64,000 bases of DNA, from the NCBI GenBank assembly GCA_947496145.1, contig CANMBS010000022.1, forward strand, positions 25,394 through 89,393, written 5' to 3'. Positions 42,628 through 53,100 of the stretch are shown one piece after another. Each line of letters opens with the position of its first letter. Within the stretch, counting starts at the first letter, position 1. The stretch is from an uncultured Pseudovibrio sp. (GTDB lineage Bacteria > Pseudomonadota > Alphaproteobacteria > Rhizobiales > Stappiaceae). The notes beneath the pieces were generated by a model that made no database searches, was not told where the DNA came from, and saw nothing but the letters and a program-made list of their open reading frames with translations. The position numbers and the translations under genes are program-made.

Positions 42628-43605
42628 ATGTTTCTGAAGAAGACAGCAATGTTTGTTGCTTTAGTGTGTTCCGTCTCATTTTCTGGGATGGCCAATGCAG
42701 AAACGACAATTCGGGTGGGGCATGGAGCAGCTGACACCTATCACATGCACAAAGCATGGGTTGAATTCAAAAAAATCATCGAAACTGAATCTAATGGCGA
42801 GATGCGAGTAGATATCTTTCCAAATGGTCAGGTCGGAGGTGACCGGGAGTTGACTGAGTCTGTACAGTCCGGTGTCATCGATATGACAGCACCTGTTGTA
42901 GAAGTGATGGCTGGTTGGGACCCAGCCTTCTCAATTCCAGGCCTTCCATACACTTTTGCAAATCGGGCCGATGCACTTAACGCTCTATATGGTGAGTTTG
43001 GTGATATGCTGCTTGCCCGTGTGGAGGATTACGGCATCAAAGGCCTGGGATGGATGGAAAACGGCATCCGTAACATCACAAGCAATGTCGGCCCTATTGA
43101 AAAGCCAGCAGATCTGAAGGGCGTAAAGCTACGCACCATGCAGGTTGAAGCTCATATGGATGCCTTTGCAGCCATGGGTGCAAACCCAACTCCAATGTCA
43201 TTCAATGAGGTTTACTCTGCTCTTCAGCAAGGTGTTGTTGACGCACAGGAAAATCCGCTTGGGCATATTTACTCTTCGCGTTTTTATGAGGTTCAGAAGT
43301 TTCTGACCCTGTCTGGCCACGTTTATTCAACGCATATGGTTCTGGCCAATATGAACTTTTACAACAATCTCTCTGAGCAGAACCGAGAGCTTGTTGATTC
43401 TGCTTTGAAGCGGGCAATTGACCACCAACAGGAAGTAATTGCCTCTGAAGAGCTGGACCAGTTGAAAGCGATTGAAGCCGCTGGCGTAAATGTGACTCAT
43501 TTGAGTGATGCGGAAGTTGGTGAGTTCCAGAAAGTGACTGCACCAATTCGCGATAAGTATTTTGAACTGGTCGACACCCAACTTATCCAGGCTCTCAAGA
43601 AATAA
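42628..43605 (+). CDS. dctP: TRAP transporter solute-binding protein DctP
   Basis: 325-residue secreted protein. Signal peptide ends near GMANA. The TRAP DctP signatures include FPNGQVGGDRELTESVQSG, a Lys-Leu-Arg anchor GVKLRTMQVEAHMDAF with the substrate-carboxylate Arg, and SFNEVYSALQQGVVDAQENP. I chose the ATG at 42628, just after GGGGGT; the frame extends upstream with no SD. It delivers an organic acid (a sugar acid in this context) to the DctQM membrane pair. Confidence 0.88.
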   Translation: MFLKKTAMFVALVCSVSFSGMANAETTIRVGHGAADTYHMHKAWVEFKKIIETESNGEMRVDIFPNGQVGGDRELTESVQSGVIDMTAPVVEVMAGWDPAFSIPGLPYTFANRADALNALYGEFGDMLLARVEDYGIKGLGWMENGIRNITSNVGPIEKPADLKGVKLRTMQVEAHMDAFAAMGANPTPMSFNEVYSALQQGVVDAQENPLGHIYSSRFYEVQKFLTLSGHVYSTHMVLANMNFYNNLSEQNRELVDSALKRAIDHQQEVIASEELDQLKAIEAAGVNVTHLSDAEVGEFQKVTAPIRDKYFELVDTQLIQALKK

Positions 43606-43619
43606 GTAAATAAAACCTG

Positions 43620-43642
43620 CCCGGCAGGCCCCACCTGCCGGG
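43620..43642 (+). other. stable hairpin between dctP and dctQ
   Basis: CCCGGCAGG (43620-43628) and CCTGCCGGG (43634-43642) form a perfect 9-bp GC stem with a five-base loop and no T tract. Such a structure downstream of an abundant binding-protein gene probably stabilises its message and lowers expression of the membrane subunits. Confidence 0.6.
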
Positions 43643-43658
43643 TGATAAGGGGTGGGCT

Positions 43659-44201
43659 ATGTCATTACTAAGATTTATTGAAAAAAATGCAGAGGCTTAT
43701 CTAATAAACTTCTTGTTGTTTAATATCGTACTCTGGGTCTTTGTGCAGGTCATTATGCGCTATATCTTCTCAAGCTCTTTGCCGTGGAGTGAGGAGTTTG
43801 TCAGATGGTGCTTCATCTGGTTTATCTGGGTAGGAGTAAGCTACGGTTTCAAGACACGCCGTCATATCTGCGTAACTGCACTCATTAATGGCCTGCCACC
43901 AAAAGTCAAAGCGATGATTGATATCATCACAAATCTTCTTGTCTTATGGTGCATGGTGAAGCTGTTTTTCTACGGATGGAAGCAGGTCTCAAGTCCCATC
44001 ATCACCAGACAATCATCCATCGTACTTTACTGGCCGCTCTCTGATCTGCGGGTCGGTATGCAATGGCTCTATGCATCCCTGCCGGTTGGTGCTCTGCTGA
44101 GCTCTCTACGCCTCGTCCAGAACCTTATTGCAGATCTGATTGCACTTAAAAGCTCTTCTGAGGTTACTCGATCTACTTCAACCAAAGCAGGAGGTAACTG
44201 A
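43659..44201 (+). CDS. dctQ: TRAP transporter small membrane subunit DctQ
   Basis: 180-residue protein with four predicted helices; the pattern WSEEFVRWCFIWFIWVGVSYGFKTRRHI is the DctQ signature. Begins 53 bp past dctP and ends 2 bp before dctM, so the three genes form one operon. Confidence 0.85.
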   Translation: MSLLRFIEKNAEAYLINFLLFNIVLWVFVQVIMRYIFSSSLPWSEEFVRWCFIWFIWVGVSYGFKTRRHICVTALINGLPPKVKAMIDIITNLLVLWCMVKLFFYGWKQVSSPIITRQSSIVLYWPLSDLRVGMQWLYASLPVGALLSSLRLVQNLIADLIALKSSSEVTRSTSTKAGGN

Positions 44202-44203
44202 TA

Positions 44204-45511
44204 ATGGTTTCCTTCACCCTCTTCGGCACATTCATTCTTCTGGTTTTCCTTGGAGCGCCGGTTGCAATCTGCCTTGGTTTTGCATCTCTTGTCGTCCTTG
44301 AGTATCTGCCGAGCACGCCAAACATTACGTTGCTGGCAAAGAGTGCTGTCATGGGTGGTAACTCTTTCCCCTTAGTTGCCATCCCATTATTTGTCTTGGC
44401 TGGTGAAGTCATGCAACGTGGCGGTCTATCAACCCGCATCGTAGGCGCTGCCTTTACACTGGTTGGCCATTTTAAAGCCGGTCTGGCCTATGTGAACGTT
44501 CTGGCCAGTATGTTCTTTGCGGCAATTTCTGGCTCTTCCCCTGCAACTGTTGCTGCAATCGGTTCCAACATGATTCCGGAAATGGAGCGTCTCGGATACC
44601 GTAGATCCTTCTCCGCAGCGATTACGGCTGCTGCCGGGATCACTGGTGTCATGATCCCCCCAAGTATCCCGTTGATCATTTATGGAGTTACAGCAAACCA
44701 GTCGATCGGAAAACTATTCCTTGCAGGTATTGTTCCGGGAATACTTTTTGGCTTGGGTTACATGCTGGTGGCACGATGCATCATCTCTAAAAACTTTACG
44801 CCCAAAGCACATGAGGGATCGCAACTGGATCGGGTAACAAAGAATACGAAAACCAAGCGATCTGGATGGCGTCAGCATTCGTTGTGGGCTTTGATTATTC
44901 CGGTAATCATCCTTGGTGGAATTTACGGAGGGGTTTTCACCCCAACTGAAGCTGCTGGTGTTGCGGTCGTTTACGCTCTGTTTGTCAGCCTGATTGTTTA
45001 TCGGGATTTGAAGTTCAGCGATCTTGGTTCTGTTTTCCTGAACTCCGGTCTGACATCTGCAACAGTTTTGGTGATGGTGGTGATGGCTGCATCTTTCGGG
45101 CGGTTACTCACACTGGAACGTGTCCCGGTAGAAGTCGCCAACATGATTACTCAGCTCTCTGATAATCCGATCATTGTTCTGCTACTCATCAATATTATGC
45201 TTCTGATCGTTGGCATGTTCATGGAAACAATTGCATCGATTATCATTTTCACGCCAATTCTGTTGCCGATTGTTCAGCACATGGGGGTGGATCCGGTCCA
45301 TTTTGGTGTGATCATGACCGTGAATCTTGCAATTGGGTTCTGTACCCCACCTTTGGGCGCAAACTTATTCGTTGCAACCGGTGTAGCAGAAGTCACTCTT
45401 GAAAGCCTTGTTAAGGCGATCTTGCCATTCCTCTTTTCTATGTTCGTGATGCTAATGATCGTGACCTACTTGCCGCAAGTGACAATGTTCTTGCCTTCCT
45501 TACTCAATTAA
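44204..45511 (+). CDS. dctM: TRAP transporter large permease DctM
   Basis: 435-residue membrane protein, about twelve helices. DctM-type segments FPLVAIPLFVLAGEVMQRGGLSTRIVGA, SGSSPATVAAIGSNMIPEMERLGY and GLGYMLVAR are clear, with FCTPPLGANLFVATGVAEV toward the end. It carries out sodium-driven uptake of the bound acid. Transcription probably ends at the hairpin 54 bp downstream. Confidence 0.87.
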   Translation: MVSFTLFGTFILLVFLGAPVAICLGFASLVVLEYLPSTPNITLLAKSAVMGGNSFPLVAIPLFVLAGEVMQRGGLSTRIVGAAFTLVGHFKAGLAYVNVLASMFFAAISGSSPATVAAIGSNMIPEMERLGYRRSFSAAITAAAGITGVMIPPSIPLIIYGVTANQSIGKLFLAGIVPGILFGLGYMLVARCIISKNFTPKAHEGSQLDRVTKNTKTKRSGWRQHSLWALIIPVIILGGIYGGVFTPTEAAGVAVVYALFVSLIVYRDLKFSDLGSVFLNSGLTSATVLVMVVMAASFGRLLTLERVPVEVANMITQLSDNPIIVLLLINIMLLIVGMFMETIASIIIFTPILLPIVQHMGVDPVHFGVIMTVNLAIGFCTPPLGANLFVATGVAEVTLESLVKAILPFLFSMFVMLMIVTYLPQVTMFLPSLLN

Positions 45512-45565
45512 GAATGAGTGACAGGAAATTTTGCCAAAATAACAAACTGTATTATAAGGCAAATT

Positions 45566-45604
45566 GAGTGATGGAAGGTGGCAAGTACTTTCCATCACTC
45601 TTCA
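45566..45604 (+). terminator. hairpin terminating the TRAP operon
   Basis: GAGTGATGGAA (45566-45576) pairs perfectly with TTCCATCACTC (45590-45600), an 11-bp stem with a 13-base loop, followed by TTCATT. A good terminator candidate between dctM and the GntR gene. Confidence 0.6.
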
Positions 45605-45629
45605 TTCTGAACTGTTTTCTGAGAAACCG

Positions 45630-46283
45630 ATGGCACAAGATTTGCTCAAAGATGTTGTTTACAAACGCATTCGTGAAATGATCATCAATGGCACTTTGCC
45701 AATGGGTAGCAAGTTATCTGAAACGGTACTGGCAAAACGTTTGGAAGCTACAAAAGCCCCGATACGCGATGCTGTAAAACGGCTTCAGAGCGAAGGCCTT
45801 GTTCAGATCAAACCGCAAAGCGGAACGTTCGTTTTCAGCCTTTCTCAAACTGAGTTCAATGAACTACTCGAGTTCCGGTATTATATTGAATCTCAGGCAA
45901 TGCAGCTTTCTTTTGAAAAGAACAATAAAGCATTGTGTCAGAGCATTCGCTACATACTTGATAAGATGAGTGTATGTATGGAACGTAATGGCACTCTTGA
46001 GTATCTGGGATTGGATAATGAGTTTCACCAGGTACTGATTGATTTTTGCGATAACGCATACTTTGCGCAGGCATATGCACTCATTGCTATTCGAATGGCG
46101 ACTGCTCGAAACTATCTGGGTAGTAACGAGCAGCATATGCAACGTTCCTATGAACAGCACGTGAGTATATTACAAGCCCTTCAAAGCAGCGATGTTCAGG
46201 AAGCAAAAAATCTTCTTCGCAGCCATATCTTGCCAGACAAAGGCGCCTACTGGGGTGATATTCTTTTGCGCTTTAAGGACTAA
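45630..46283 (+). CDS. GntR/FadR-family transcriptional regulator (FCD domain)
   Basis: 217-residue regulator. The winged-helix GntR domain occupies about 1-70 (VVYKRIREMIINGTLPMGSKLSETVLAKRLEATKAPIRDAVKRL), then an all-helical FCD effector domain with metal/ligand-binding residues in DNEFHQVLI and a later HVSIL. FCD regulators commonly sense sugar acids. I chose ATG at 45630 (MAQDLLKDVV). The frame upstream overlaps the terminator hairpin. It is probably the cluster's repressor. Confidence 0.8.
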   Translation: MAQDLLKDVVYKRIREMIINGTLPMGSKLSETVLAKRLEATKAPIRDAVKRLQSEGLVQIKPQSGTFVFSLSQTEFNELLEFRYYIESQAMQLSFEKNNKALCQSIRYILDKMSVCMERNGTLEYLGLDNEFHQVLIDFCDNAYFAQAYALIAIRMATARNYLGSNEQHMQRSYEQHVSILQALQSSDVQEAKNLLRSHILPDKGAYWGDILLRFKD

Positions 46284-46313
46284 GCACCGTGCCCTTCTAT
46301 CACCTTCATTAAA

Positions 46314-47192
46314 CTAAGCGACGTGTAGAGCACCTGTCTTTTCTAGGTAACACAGCAAGTAATCTATGAAACGCTGTGCCAATGGGTTTTCTTCCTGTGC
46401 AGGGAGGTAGCTTAAGACGCTTGTTGCTGGAAGTTCTGGCAGCACTCCTTCAATCACGGAAATGTCTTCCTGTAATGCAGAATACGGCAGAATTGAAACA
46501 CCAAGCCCGGCTTTTATGGCAGATTGCACGGCCTGAATTGAGTTTGCCGTGATTGAAATCTTCCAGTCAGAGGCCACAGCTTCCATCGCTGAGATTGCTA
46601 TAGATCGATAACTGCACGGCTCCTGCATCAGGATCAGTTCCAGAGGCTTAGCAGTAGCAGGCAGTTGCCCGCACCACACCAGAGGTTCTTGCCACAACTG
46701 CTTACCGCCAGAGGCCTCTGGTCCGGCGAAAACAACATCCAGCTCCCCGGCATCCAGCAGGTTCAGCAAATCGGCCCCGCCACCAAGGATCAGATTGAGA
46801 TCACAAGTGGGATGTGCGCGTTTAAAGCGGGCCAGATGAATATGCAAATGCTGTGGCACCAGATACTCTGCAAATCCCACACGTAGCATGCTTTGCTCTT
46901 TGGGAGCAGAAACGCTCAGAACAGCTTCATCGGCCAACTCCAGAATCTTTCGGGCATAGCCAATAAAGACCTCACCCTCGCTGGTTTGCGAGAGGGAACG
47001 GCTCGTGCGGTCAAACAGCTTTACGTCCAGCCGCTCCTCCAATTTTGCGATTTGAAGGCTGATGGCCGACTGAGTGCGGCCAACTTTTTCTGCGGCGGCA
47101 GAGAAACTTCCCTCTTCTGCTACAGCCACCAGCGAACGCAACACGATCAGGTCTGTATCAAGGCGGAATGGAGATCTATTAGCATTACTCAT
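46314..47192 (-). CDS. LysR-family transcriptional regulator
   Basis: 292-residue regulator. Helix-turn-helix at about 20-42 (SFSAAAEKVGRTQSAISLQIAKLE) and a LysR effector domain ending near ALQEDISVIEGVLPELP. It is divergent from the MRJP-like gene at 47283 across a 90-bp region and probably regulates it. Confidence 0.8.
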   Translation of the reverse strand: MSNANRSPFRLDTDLIVLRSLVAVAEEGSFSAAAEKVGRTQSAISLQIAKLEERLDVKLFDRTSRSLSQTSEGEVFIGYARKILELADEAVLSVSAPKEQSMLRVGFAEYLVPQHLHIHLARFKRAHPTCDLNLILGGGADLLNLLDAGELDVVFAGPEASGGKQLWQEPLVWCGQLPATAKPLELILMQEPCSYRSIAISAMEAVASDWKISITANSIQAVQSAIKAGLGVSILPYSALQEDISVIEGVLPELPATSVLSYLPAQEENPLAQRFIDYLLCYLEKTGALHVA

Positions 47193-47282
47193 AGGATCTA
47201 TTTGTTTTTCTAGTTTTACTAATTCATCTTATTTAGTCATATGTCTCATAGAACATCAACAATCAATAAGGAAATTTTATTG

Positions 47283-48377
47283 ATGCTGAAATCTGTGCTG
47301 GCAGCTTCTGCCCTTTCTCTCATTTCACTATCTGCAGTCGCTGGCGAGGGCCTGCAACTGGAAGAAGTGGCAAAGTTCACTGACACCCGTCCAGGCAACA
47401 TCACCATAACACCAAATGGGCGCATGATTGTGAGCATGCAGCCTCTTGATGGTCCGACTCTCAAAGTGGTCGAAGTGCTGAAAGATGGTAGCAAAGCTCC
47501 ATTCCCGACCCAGGACTGGGCGGATGGCCCGGAAGCAGGTGAACTGGGTTTGTCTGCTGTGATTGGCGTAGACACTGACTCTAATGGCATTGTCTGGATG
47601 CTGGACATGGGTAGCGAAGCTGCGACCCCTCGTCTGTTGGGCTGGAATTCAGAAACCAACACGCTTCATGCAGACCTACAGATTGACAAATCTGCACTGG
47701 CGGCAAATTCCTTCCTTCAGGACTTTGCGATTGATGAAAAGCGTGGCCAGATCTACATTGCTGACATGACCCTCGGCAACCTGGCAGGTCCATCCAAACC
47801 AGCACTTGTTGTCGTCGATCTGAAAACCGGTGAAGCTCGCCGTCTGCTGGAAGCGGCAGAGCAGTTTATCTCTCCAGATCGCGATGTGGTGATTGATGGT
47901 GGCCTGATGGCAGCCAAAGGTGAAGATGGCTCCCTTAACAAATTGCGCTTTGGCCTGAACCCGATTGCGATCTCTGATGACAGTGAATGGGTCTATTTTG
48001 GAACGGTCAACGGTGAACAGATCTTCCGCATTCCAGCTGCGAAATTGGCCGATGCGTCTGTTAAAGCAGCTGATCTGGCTGGTTCCATCGAAGAGTACGG
48101 CCCGAAAAAACCAAGTGACGGCATGACCTTCAACCCAAATGGTGGCTTGATCGTGTCTGACATCGAAAACTCAGCCATTGGCCTGACTACCGCTGGCAAG
48201 TACGAAGTACTCATCAAGGATGTGCGCCTTTCCTGGCCGGATGGCTTTGATGTTGCCAAGGATGGTTATGTCTATGTCACTCAGAACCAGCTTCACAAAC
48301 ATCCTGCGTTCAATCAGGGCGTTAATGGTGCGAAAGCACCATTTTACGTGATGCGCTTCCCGGTTCCGGGAAAGTAA
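47283..48377 (+). CDS. second secreted MRJP/yellow-family protein
   Basis: 364-residue secreted protein, signal peptide to about residue 20 (LISLSAVAG). Segments TPNGRMIVSMQP, NGIVWMLDMGSE, DFAIDEKRGQIYIADMTLG and DGMTFNPNGGLIVSDIENS match the same propeller family as the 38563 gene, though the two proteins are clearly diverged. I chose the ATG at 47283, preceded by AAGGAAA; the frame opens 14 codons before. A lactonase-like or ligand-binding role is inferred. A terminator follows it. Confidence 0.68.
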   Translation: MLKSVLAASALSLISLSAVAGEGLQLEEVAKFTDTRPGNITITPNGRMIVSMQPLDGPTLKVVEVLKDGSKAPFPTQDWADGPEAGELGLSAVIGVDTDSNGIVWMLDMGSEAATPRLLGWNSETNTLHADLQIDKSALAANSFLQDFAIDEKRGQIYIADMTLGNLAGPSKPALVVVDLKTGEARRLLEAAEQFISPDRDVVIDGGLMAAKGEDGSLNKLRFGLNPIAISDDSEWVYFGTVNGEQIFRIPAAKLADASVKAADLAGSIEEYGPKKPSDGMTFNPNGGLIVSDIENSAIGLTTAGKYEVLIKDVRLSWPDGFDVAKDGYVYVTQNQLHKHPAFNQGVNGAKAPFYVMRFPVPGK

Positions 48378-48399
48378 GCCTCTAACAGACTGCTGTGAC

Positions 48400-48426
48400 T
48401 GACGGGCTTAAGTGGCCCGTCATTTG
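48400..48426 (+). terminator. Rho-independent terminator after the second MRJP gene
   Basis: TGACGGGC (48400-48407) and GCCCGTCA (48415-48422) form an 8-bp stem with a seven-base loop followed by TTT. A fair terminator 22 bp past the stop codon. Confidence 0.6.
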
Positions 48427-48480
48427 CGCATTAAAGCCCACAGATACTCATTTATTCTATAACCCTGTAGGGAGGTTCTC

Positions 48481-49026
48481 ATGCTATTGAACACACCGAT
48501 TTGTGACTTTGGCTGGAAAGCGCCGGAATTTACGCTCAAGGACGCTGATGCTACTAGTTTCACCATGTCAGATCACATTGGCGAAAATGGCTTGCTCATC
48601 GCCTTTATCTGCAACCACTGCCCATATGTACAAGCTATTGCAGACCGGTTGGCTGCGGATACAAAACAACTCATGTCTGAAGGCTTTGGTGTATTGGCTG
48701 TTATGTCCAACGACTATCGCTATGTGCCAGCTGACGGTCCACGCTTTATGAAAGAATTTGCCAAAGAGTCTGGCTTTGAGTTTCCATATTTGGTCGATGA
48801 AACTCAGGAAATTGGCCGTTCGTACGGCGCCGTGTGCACACCGGACTTTTTTGGTTTCAATAACAAGGGTGAACTGCAATATCGTGGCCGTTTGGATGAT
48901 GCTGGTTTCAATGATCCAACCAATCGCACACCGGAGCTACTCAATGCTATGCATCAGGTTGCAAAAATCGGACGCGGACCGGAGCACCAGATCCCGAGTA
49001 TGGGTTGTTCCATAAAATGGACCTAG
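48481..49026 (+). CDS. thioredoxin-fold (peroxiredoxin-like) protein
   Basis: 181-residue protein without a signal peptide. The redox motif CNHCPYV sits after a first strand LLIAFI at about residue 45, and GFGVLAVMSNDYRYVPADGPRFMKEFAKESGF plus VCTPDFFGFNNKGELQYRGRLDDA match the AhpC/TSA-like family with a second-half Cys-Pro loop. GGGAGG lies upstream. It is probably a cytosolic thiol reductase or peroxidase partner. It shares no operon with its neighbours. Confidence 0.75.
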   Translation: MLLNTPICDFGWKAPEFTLKDADATSFTMSDHIGENGLLIAFICNHCPYVQAIADRLAADTKQLMSEGFGVLAVMSNDYRYVPADGPRFMKEFAKESGFEFPYLVDETQEIGRSYGAVCTPDFFGFNNKGELQYRGRLDDAGFNDPTNRTPELLNAMHQVAKIGRGPEHQIPSMGCSIKWT

Positions 49027-49203
49027 ATTTACCAGCGCGAAAATCTACCCAAATAGATTTTCTCATGATTCAGGCTTTGACTAGCACTCACAACAGACCT
49101 GTATGAGCTGTACAAAATGGACTAAATCACTGGCGATTACTTTGGATCTTTAGGGCTTCCAACTCAAGCAGTTGGTGATTCATTGGCATGAGGAGGAACT
49201 CTC

Positions 49204-49623
49204 ATGCCGGCACCACTCTCGCCTGACTTGCGTTAGCGTTTTCAAAACTAGATAGAAGCCGGCCTCAATGGTCGTGAAGCAGCACACTGGCTTCTGATTT
49301 CGCCAGCTCCCGGCTTCCGTCTGGCTCGTAAGGCGCGTGCCCGGCAAAGCCTTGAACCTGCTCAAACCGGACGGTCAACAGGAACCGGCAAGCCTGCGCC
49401 TTACCATAACCTCCTAAAAGAGCTTGTGGAACAAGATGAAGATATCACGTTGTTTGGCCTGCGTGACGCGCGGTTTATGGTCGAGGGCCTGCACCTCACC
49501 AGTATTTCCAAAGCTCTGCGCCACATATGTGCAAGAAAATTTGATGTATTGACAGATGCTCTGGGCGAAGTTTGTAACCTCTCTGCACCGCAGGAATGCT
49601 GGAATTACTTTAAGGTAGTCTGA
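49204..49623 (+). pseudogene. decayed IS630-family transposase remnant
   Basis: From ATG 49204 the sequence reads MPAPLSPDLR followed by stop codons, then a reading aligned to the IS630 start at 63893 (shared GRREAA-like block and LLISPA). The middle of the enzyme is missing, and the end reads LSAPQECWNYFKVV, the usual IS630 C-terminal pattern. The 60 or so bases upstream, including GAGGAGGAA before the start, also match 63830-63892. So this is an internally deleted copy of the element that starts at the window's right end. Confidence 0.75.
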
Positions 49624-50132
49624 TATTTTACATCTTAATCGCCAAACGCTTTAATATTCAGTCATGTTGTCATGATCATGAGCCAAGACGCTCTCTTACT
49701 CAAATCGCGGGTTTGTCCAACAGCTTCGACGGAAAACAGTTTGAGGTATGAAAACAGCAGAGACGGCTGCAATATTCACGTAGCAACATTTTTTAAAGTT
49801 CAGGAACCAGAACAGCGCGCTCTTCGGAAACGGTTTTTAAACCGTGACCTATAACTCCAAGATTTGCATACAGATAAAACCATAGCAGCCAGAACTAGGC
49901 TAAAGTCATGATACCCTGAAAAATAAGTAAGTAAAATGCAGTGATTTAATTGCTAAAAATTTAATTGATATTAATGCAAATAATTGTCAAATTTAACATA
50001 TGTAAATTTACGAATGAATTATCACCTTTTCAAAGGCAGTCTCTCAAGGGTATGCTTATCGGTTTAAGTATACTGACTCATGTTTAAAGCAGAACACTGC
50101 CGCTTACTTTTGGTAATTTGAGTGAGGCTCCT
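49624..50132. other. AT-rich leader region of the giant adhesin gene
   Basis: A strongly AT-rich stretch (especially 49910-50030) with no recognisable gene; the open frame at 49672-49854 has no signature. It likely contains the adhesin promoter. Confidence 0.5.
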
Positions 50133-53100
50133 ATGAAGTTTGGGATTTTAAACTGGAGAATTTCGCAAACATCTAAAGAGTCTAAAGGAAGTTACTATTT
50201 CAAATGTTTTGGGGTAGCTGTACTCAAGAGCTGTTCTCTCGTATTTGTTGTTGCTGTCGGTGTGATTTTATTTTGTGAGATCCAGGCATTCGCAGCAGAT
50301 CCTCCCCCTCCGTCTTCAACGTCTGCAGTGGGTGATAGTGTTTTAAATCCGGTTACGGGTGTTTCAACTATAGTAAGTGCGCTGGTGGTAGACCCGGCAG
50401 GTACCCCCACCGTTGGAGCAACCGCCTTTGTTCAGACTGAGGACGGTTACACTTTCCTCGTTAAGACTAATGGGGAGTACTTTTACAACAACGATAATCC
50501 GCCGATTGCCTTCAAAATCACAGCAGTGTCAGGAACTGATGCGACGATCTCTACAGAAGGAAACAACGGTTCACAGTCGGTAATCTCAATACAGATGACC
50601 ACTGTCGAGTATGACACTTCAGTTAACAGCAGCGGCACCGTTGGCGATTTGACCCCGCCGGTAAACAACTCCGGGCCTGATGGAGTTGAGCAGGTCGTAT
50701 ATGGCAGGGATGGGGATGACGGTAGGGATGGAGCGTTGTTCGTGTCTCCCCGCAGTGGTGGAAATGGTAAAACTGGCCCTACACAAAGCAAAACGTTGAA
50801 CTCAGATGTGGATGCGACATCAAATGTCGGGTGGGAGATAGGCAGTGTTGGTGGGGATGGCGGGAATGGAGGGGACTCCTACGCCAGTTTCTGGAGCGGA
50901 AAAGATGGTGGGGATGGCGGCCATGGCGGAACCGTCGTAGCGACACAGAGCTCCGGGAGCACAATCACCACCAGCGGAGCGGATAATCACGGCATTTTTG
51001 CTTATAGCCGAAGCGGTAAAGCTGGCAATGGAGGCAGCGGCTTTGCAGCTCCCGGCGGCGGAACCGGAGGTCATTCAGCAGATGGCGGCACTGTTACAGT
51101 TAACCAGAATGGCACCATCTACACGCGGGGAGATGGTGCCTATGGCATCTATGCACTCAGTGTCAGTAATAACGGCGGCAATGGCGGCGATCAATGGGGC
51201 TTAGTGGGAGAGTCAGGTAATGGCGGTTACGGAGGAAGTGGCAGCTCTGTCATTGTTAATAGTACAGGAAATATTTTAACAGAGGGCGAGTTTTCGCACG
51301 GTATTCTGGCTCAGTCTATCGGTGGTTCAGGCGGATCATCGGGAACCAGCGGCAACTTACTTGTTTCCCTTCTTGGGCAGCCAGATAATGGCGGTAACGG
51401 TGGGACCGTTGAGGTCAACAACAGCGGGACGATTCAGACCAATGGTGACTACGCAAGCGGCATCATGGCTCAGTCTATTGGTGGCGGAGGTGGGTCCGGT
51501 GGTGTCGCCGGGGCACTGGTCGCAGTGGGAGGCGCAGGCTCTAATGGTGGCAGCGGCGACGAGGTTACGGTTAACAATCTGGCAAGCGGAACGATTATCA
51601 CCAAGGGTATAGGGTCCAGCGGCATTATTGCACAATCCATTGGAGGTTCCGGCGGGCAAGGATCCGATGCTTATGGACTGGTCGGTATCGGCGGTGCTGG
51701 GTCAAAGGCCGGTAATGGCAATACCGTCACTGTTAGTAATTTTGGTTCGATCTCCACGAGCGGAGATGGAGCGAAAGGTGTATTGGCACAATCAATTGGT
51801 GGCGGTGGTGGCGATGGCGGCAACTCTGCCGGTATGGTGGCAGTTGGCGGCAGTGGTGATGGTGGTGGCTATGGCAGCAAAGTCACCGTTACCAATGACG
51901 GTGTCATTACAACTACTGGCGATGATGCTGCTGCAATTCTTGCACAGTCCGTTGGCGGTGGTGGCGGTAATGGTGGTTCTTCTGGTTCAGTCGGTGCTTT
52001 TGTCGGCGTTGCAGTCGGCGGCTCTGGTGGAGCCGGAGGTGAGGGTGGTGACGTTGAGGTTACGCTTTCCAATAGTGATGCGACACAACCATCTTCCATT
52101 CATACATCAGGTGATCGTTCGGCTGGCGTTTTTGCGCAATCTGTCGGTGGCGGTGGCGGCAATGGGGGCGGTGCTGTGCAGGTAGCCGTTGGAGCCTTTG
52201 GAGCCGCATCTGTCTCAGTCGGTGGGAGTGGTGGAACCGGTGGTAAAGGAGGCGATGTATCTCTTTCCGGCAGTGGAGCAGCTTCCGTGCAGACGGACGG
52301 GGACGATTCTGCTGGCATCTTGTTGCAATCTGTTGGCGGCGGTGGCGGTAATGGTGGATACGCTGTATCCGTAGCCGCTTCAGGTGGGCCGATATCCGGA
52401 TCATTGTCCGTTGGCATTGGTGGTTCCGGCGGCAATGGTGGTGCTGGCGGTTCGGTAACGGTGGGTGAAATCGATGCTTCCGGCACCCCGGTTACAGCAG
52501 GTTTTAGTGGCTCACTCCTGACTACCGGGGAGCGGTCAGCAGGCATGCTGTTCCAGTCTGTTGGCGGCGGCGGCGGGAATGGTGGGCTGGCCGTATCGGC
52601 TTCTGGCTCAGGTTCAGTTCTTTTTTCCGGTAGTGTTTCTATAGGCGTTGGTGGCTCTGGTGGAGACGGTGGAGACGGTGGGCGCGTTCGGGTCTACACA
52701 GATGCTTCAGTCAACACAACTGGTGGTTATTCACCTGCACTTCTGGCTCAGTCTGTTGGCGGTGGTGGTGGAAATGGCGGAGGCACTGTCTCTGCGGGTA
52801 TTAGCGCCAGTGGAGGCGGTAGCGGCACTATTAATGTTGGCGTTGGTGGCGGGGCAGGCGATGCCAGCATTGGCGGTGATGTGGATCTGATTGCCAAAGG
52901 TGAGCACATCAGAACCAAAGGTGATTATTCAGGTGCTGTAATCGCGCAGTCTATTGGCGGTGGCGGTGGTAACGGAGGTTATTCCGTGGCAGCCGGACTG
53001 GCCGGGGCAGGTGCTGGGGCTGGCGCTGTAACTGTTGGGCTTGGCGGAGAAGCTGGCGGTGGCGGAAATGGCGGTGCTGTCAAAGCGCAGGTCGGTGCTG

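Noticed and set aside
49672..49854. 60-codon open frame before the adhesin
   Set aside because: No ribosome binding site and no recognisable sequence in a stretch beside an IS remnant.
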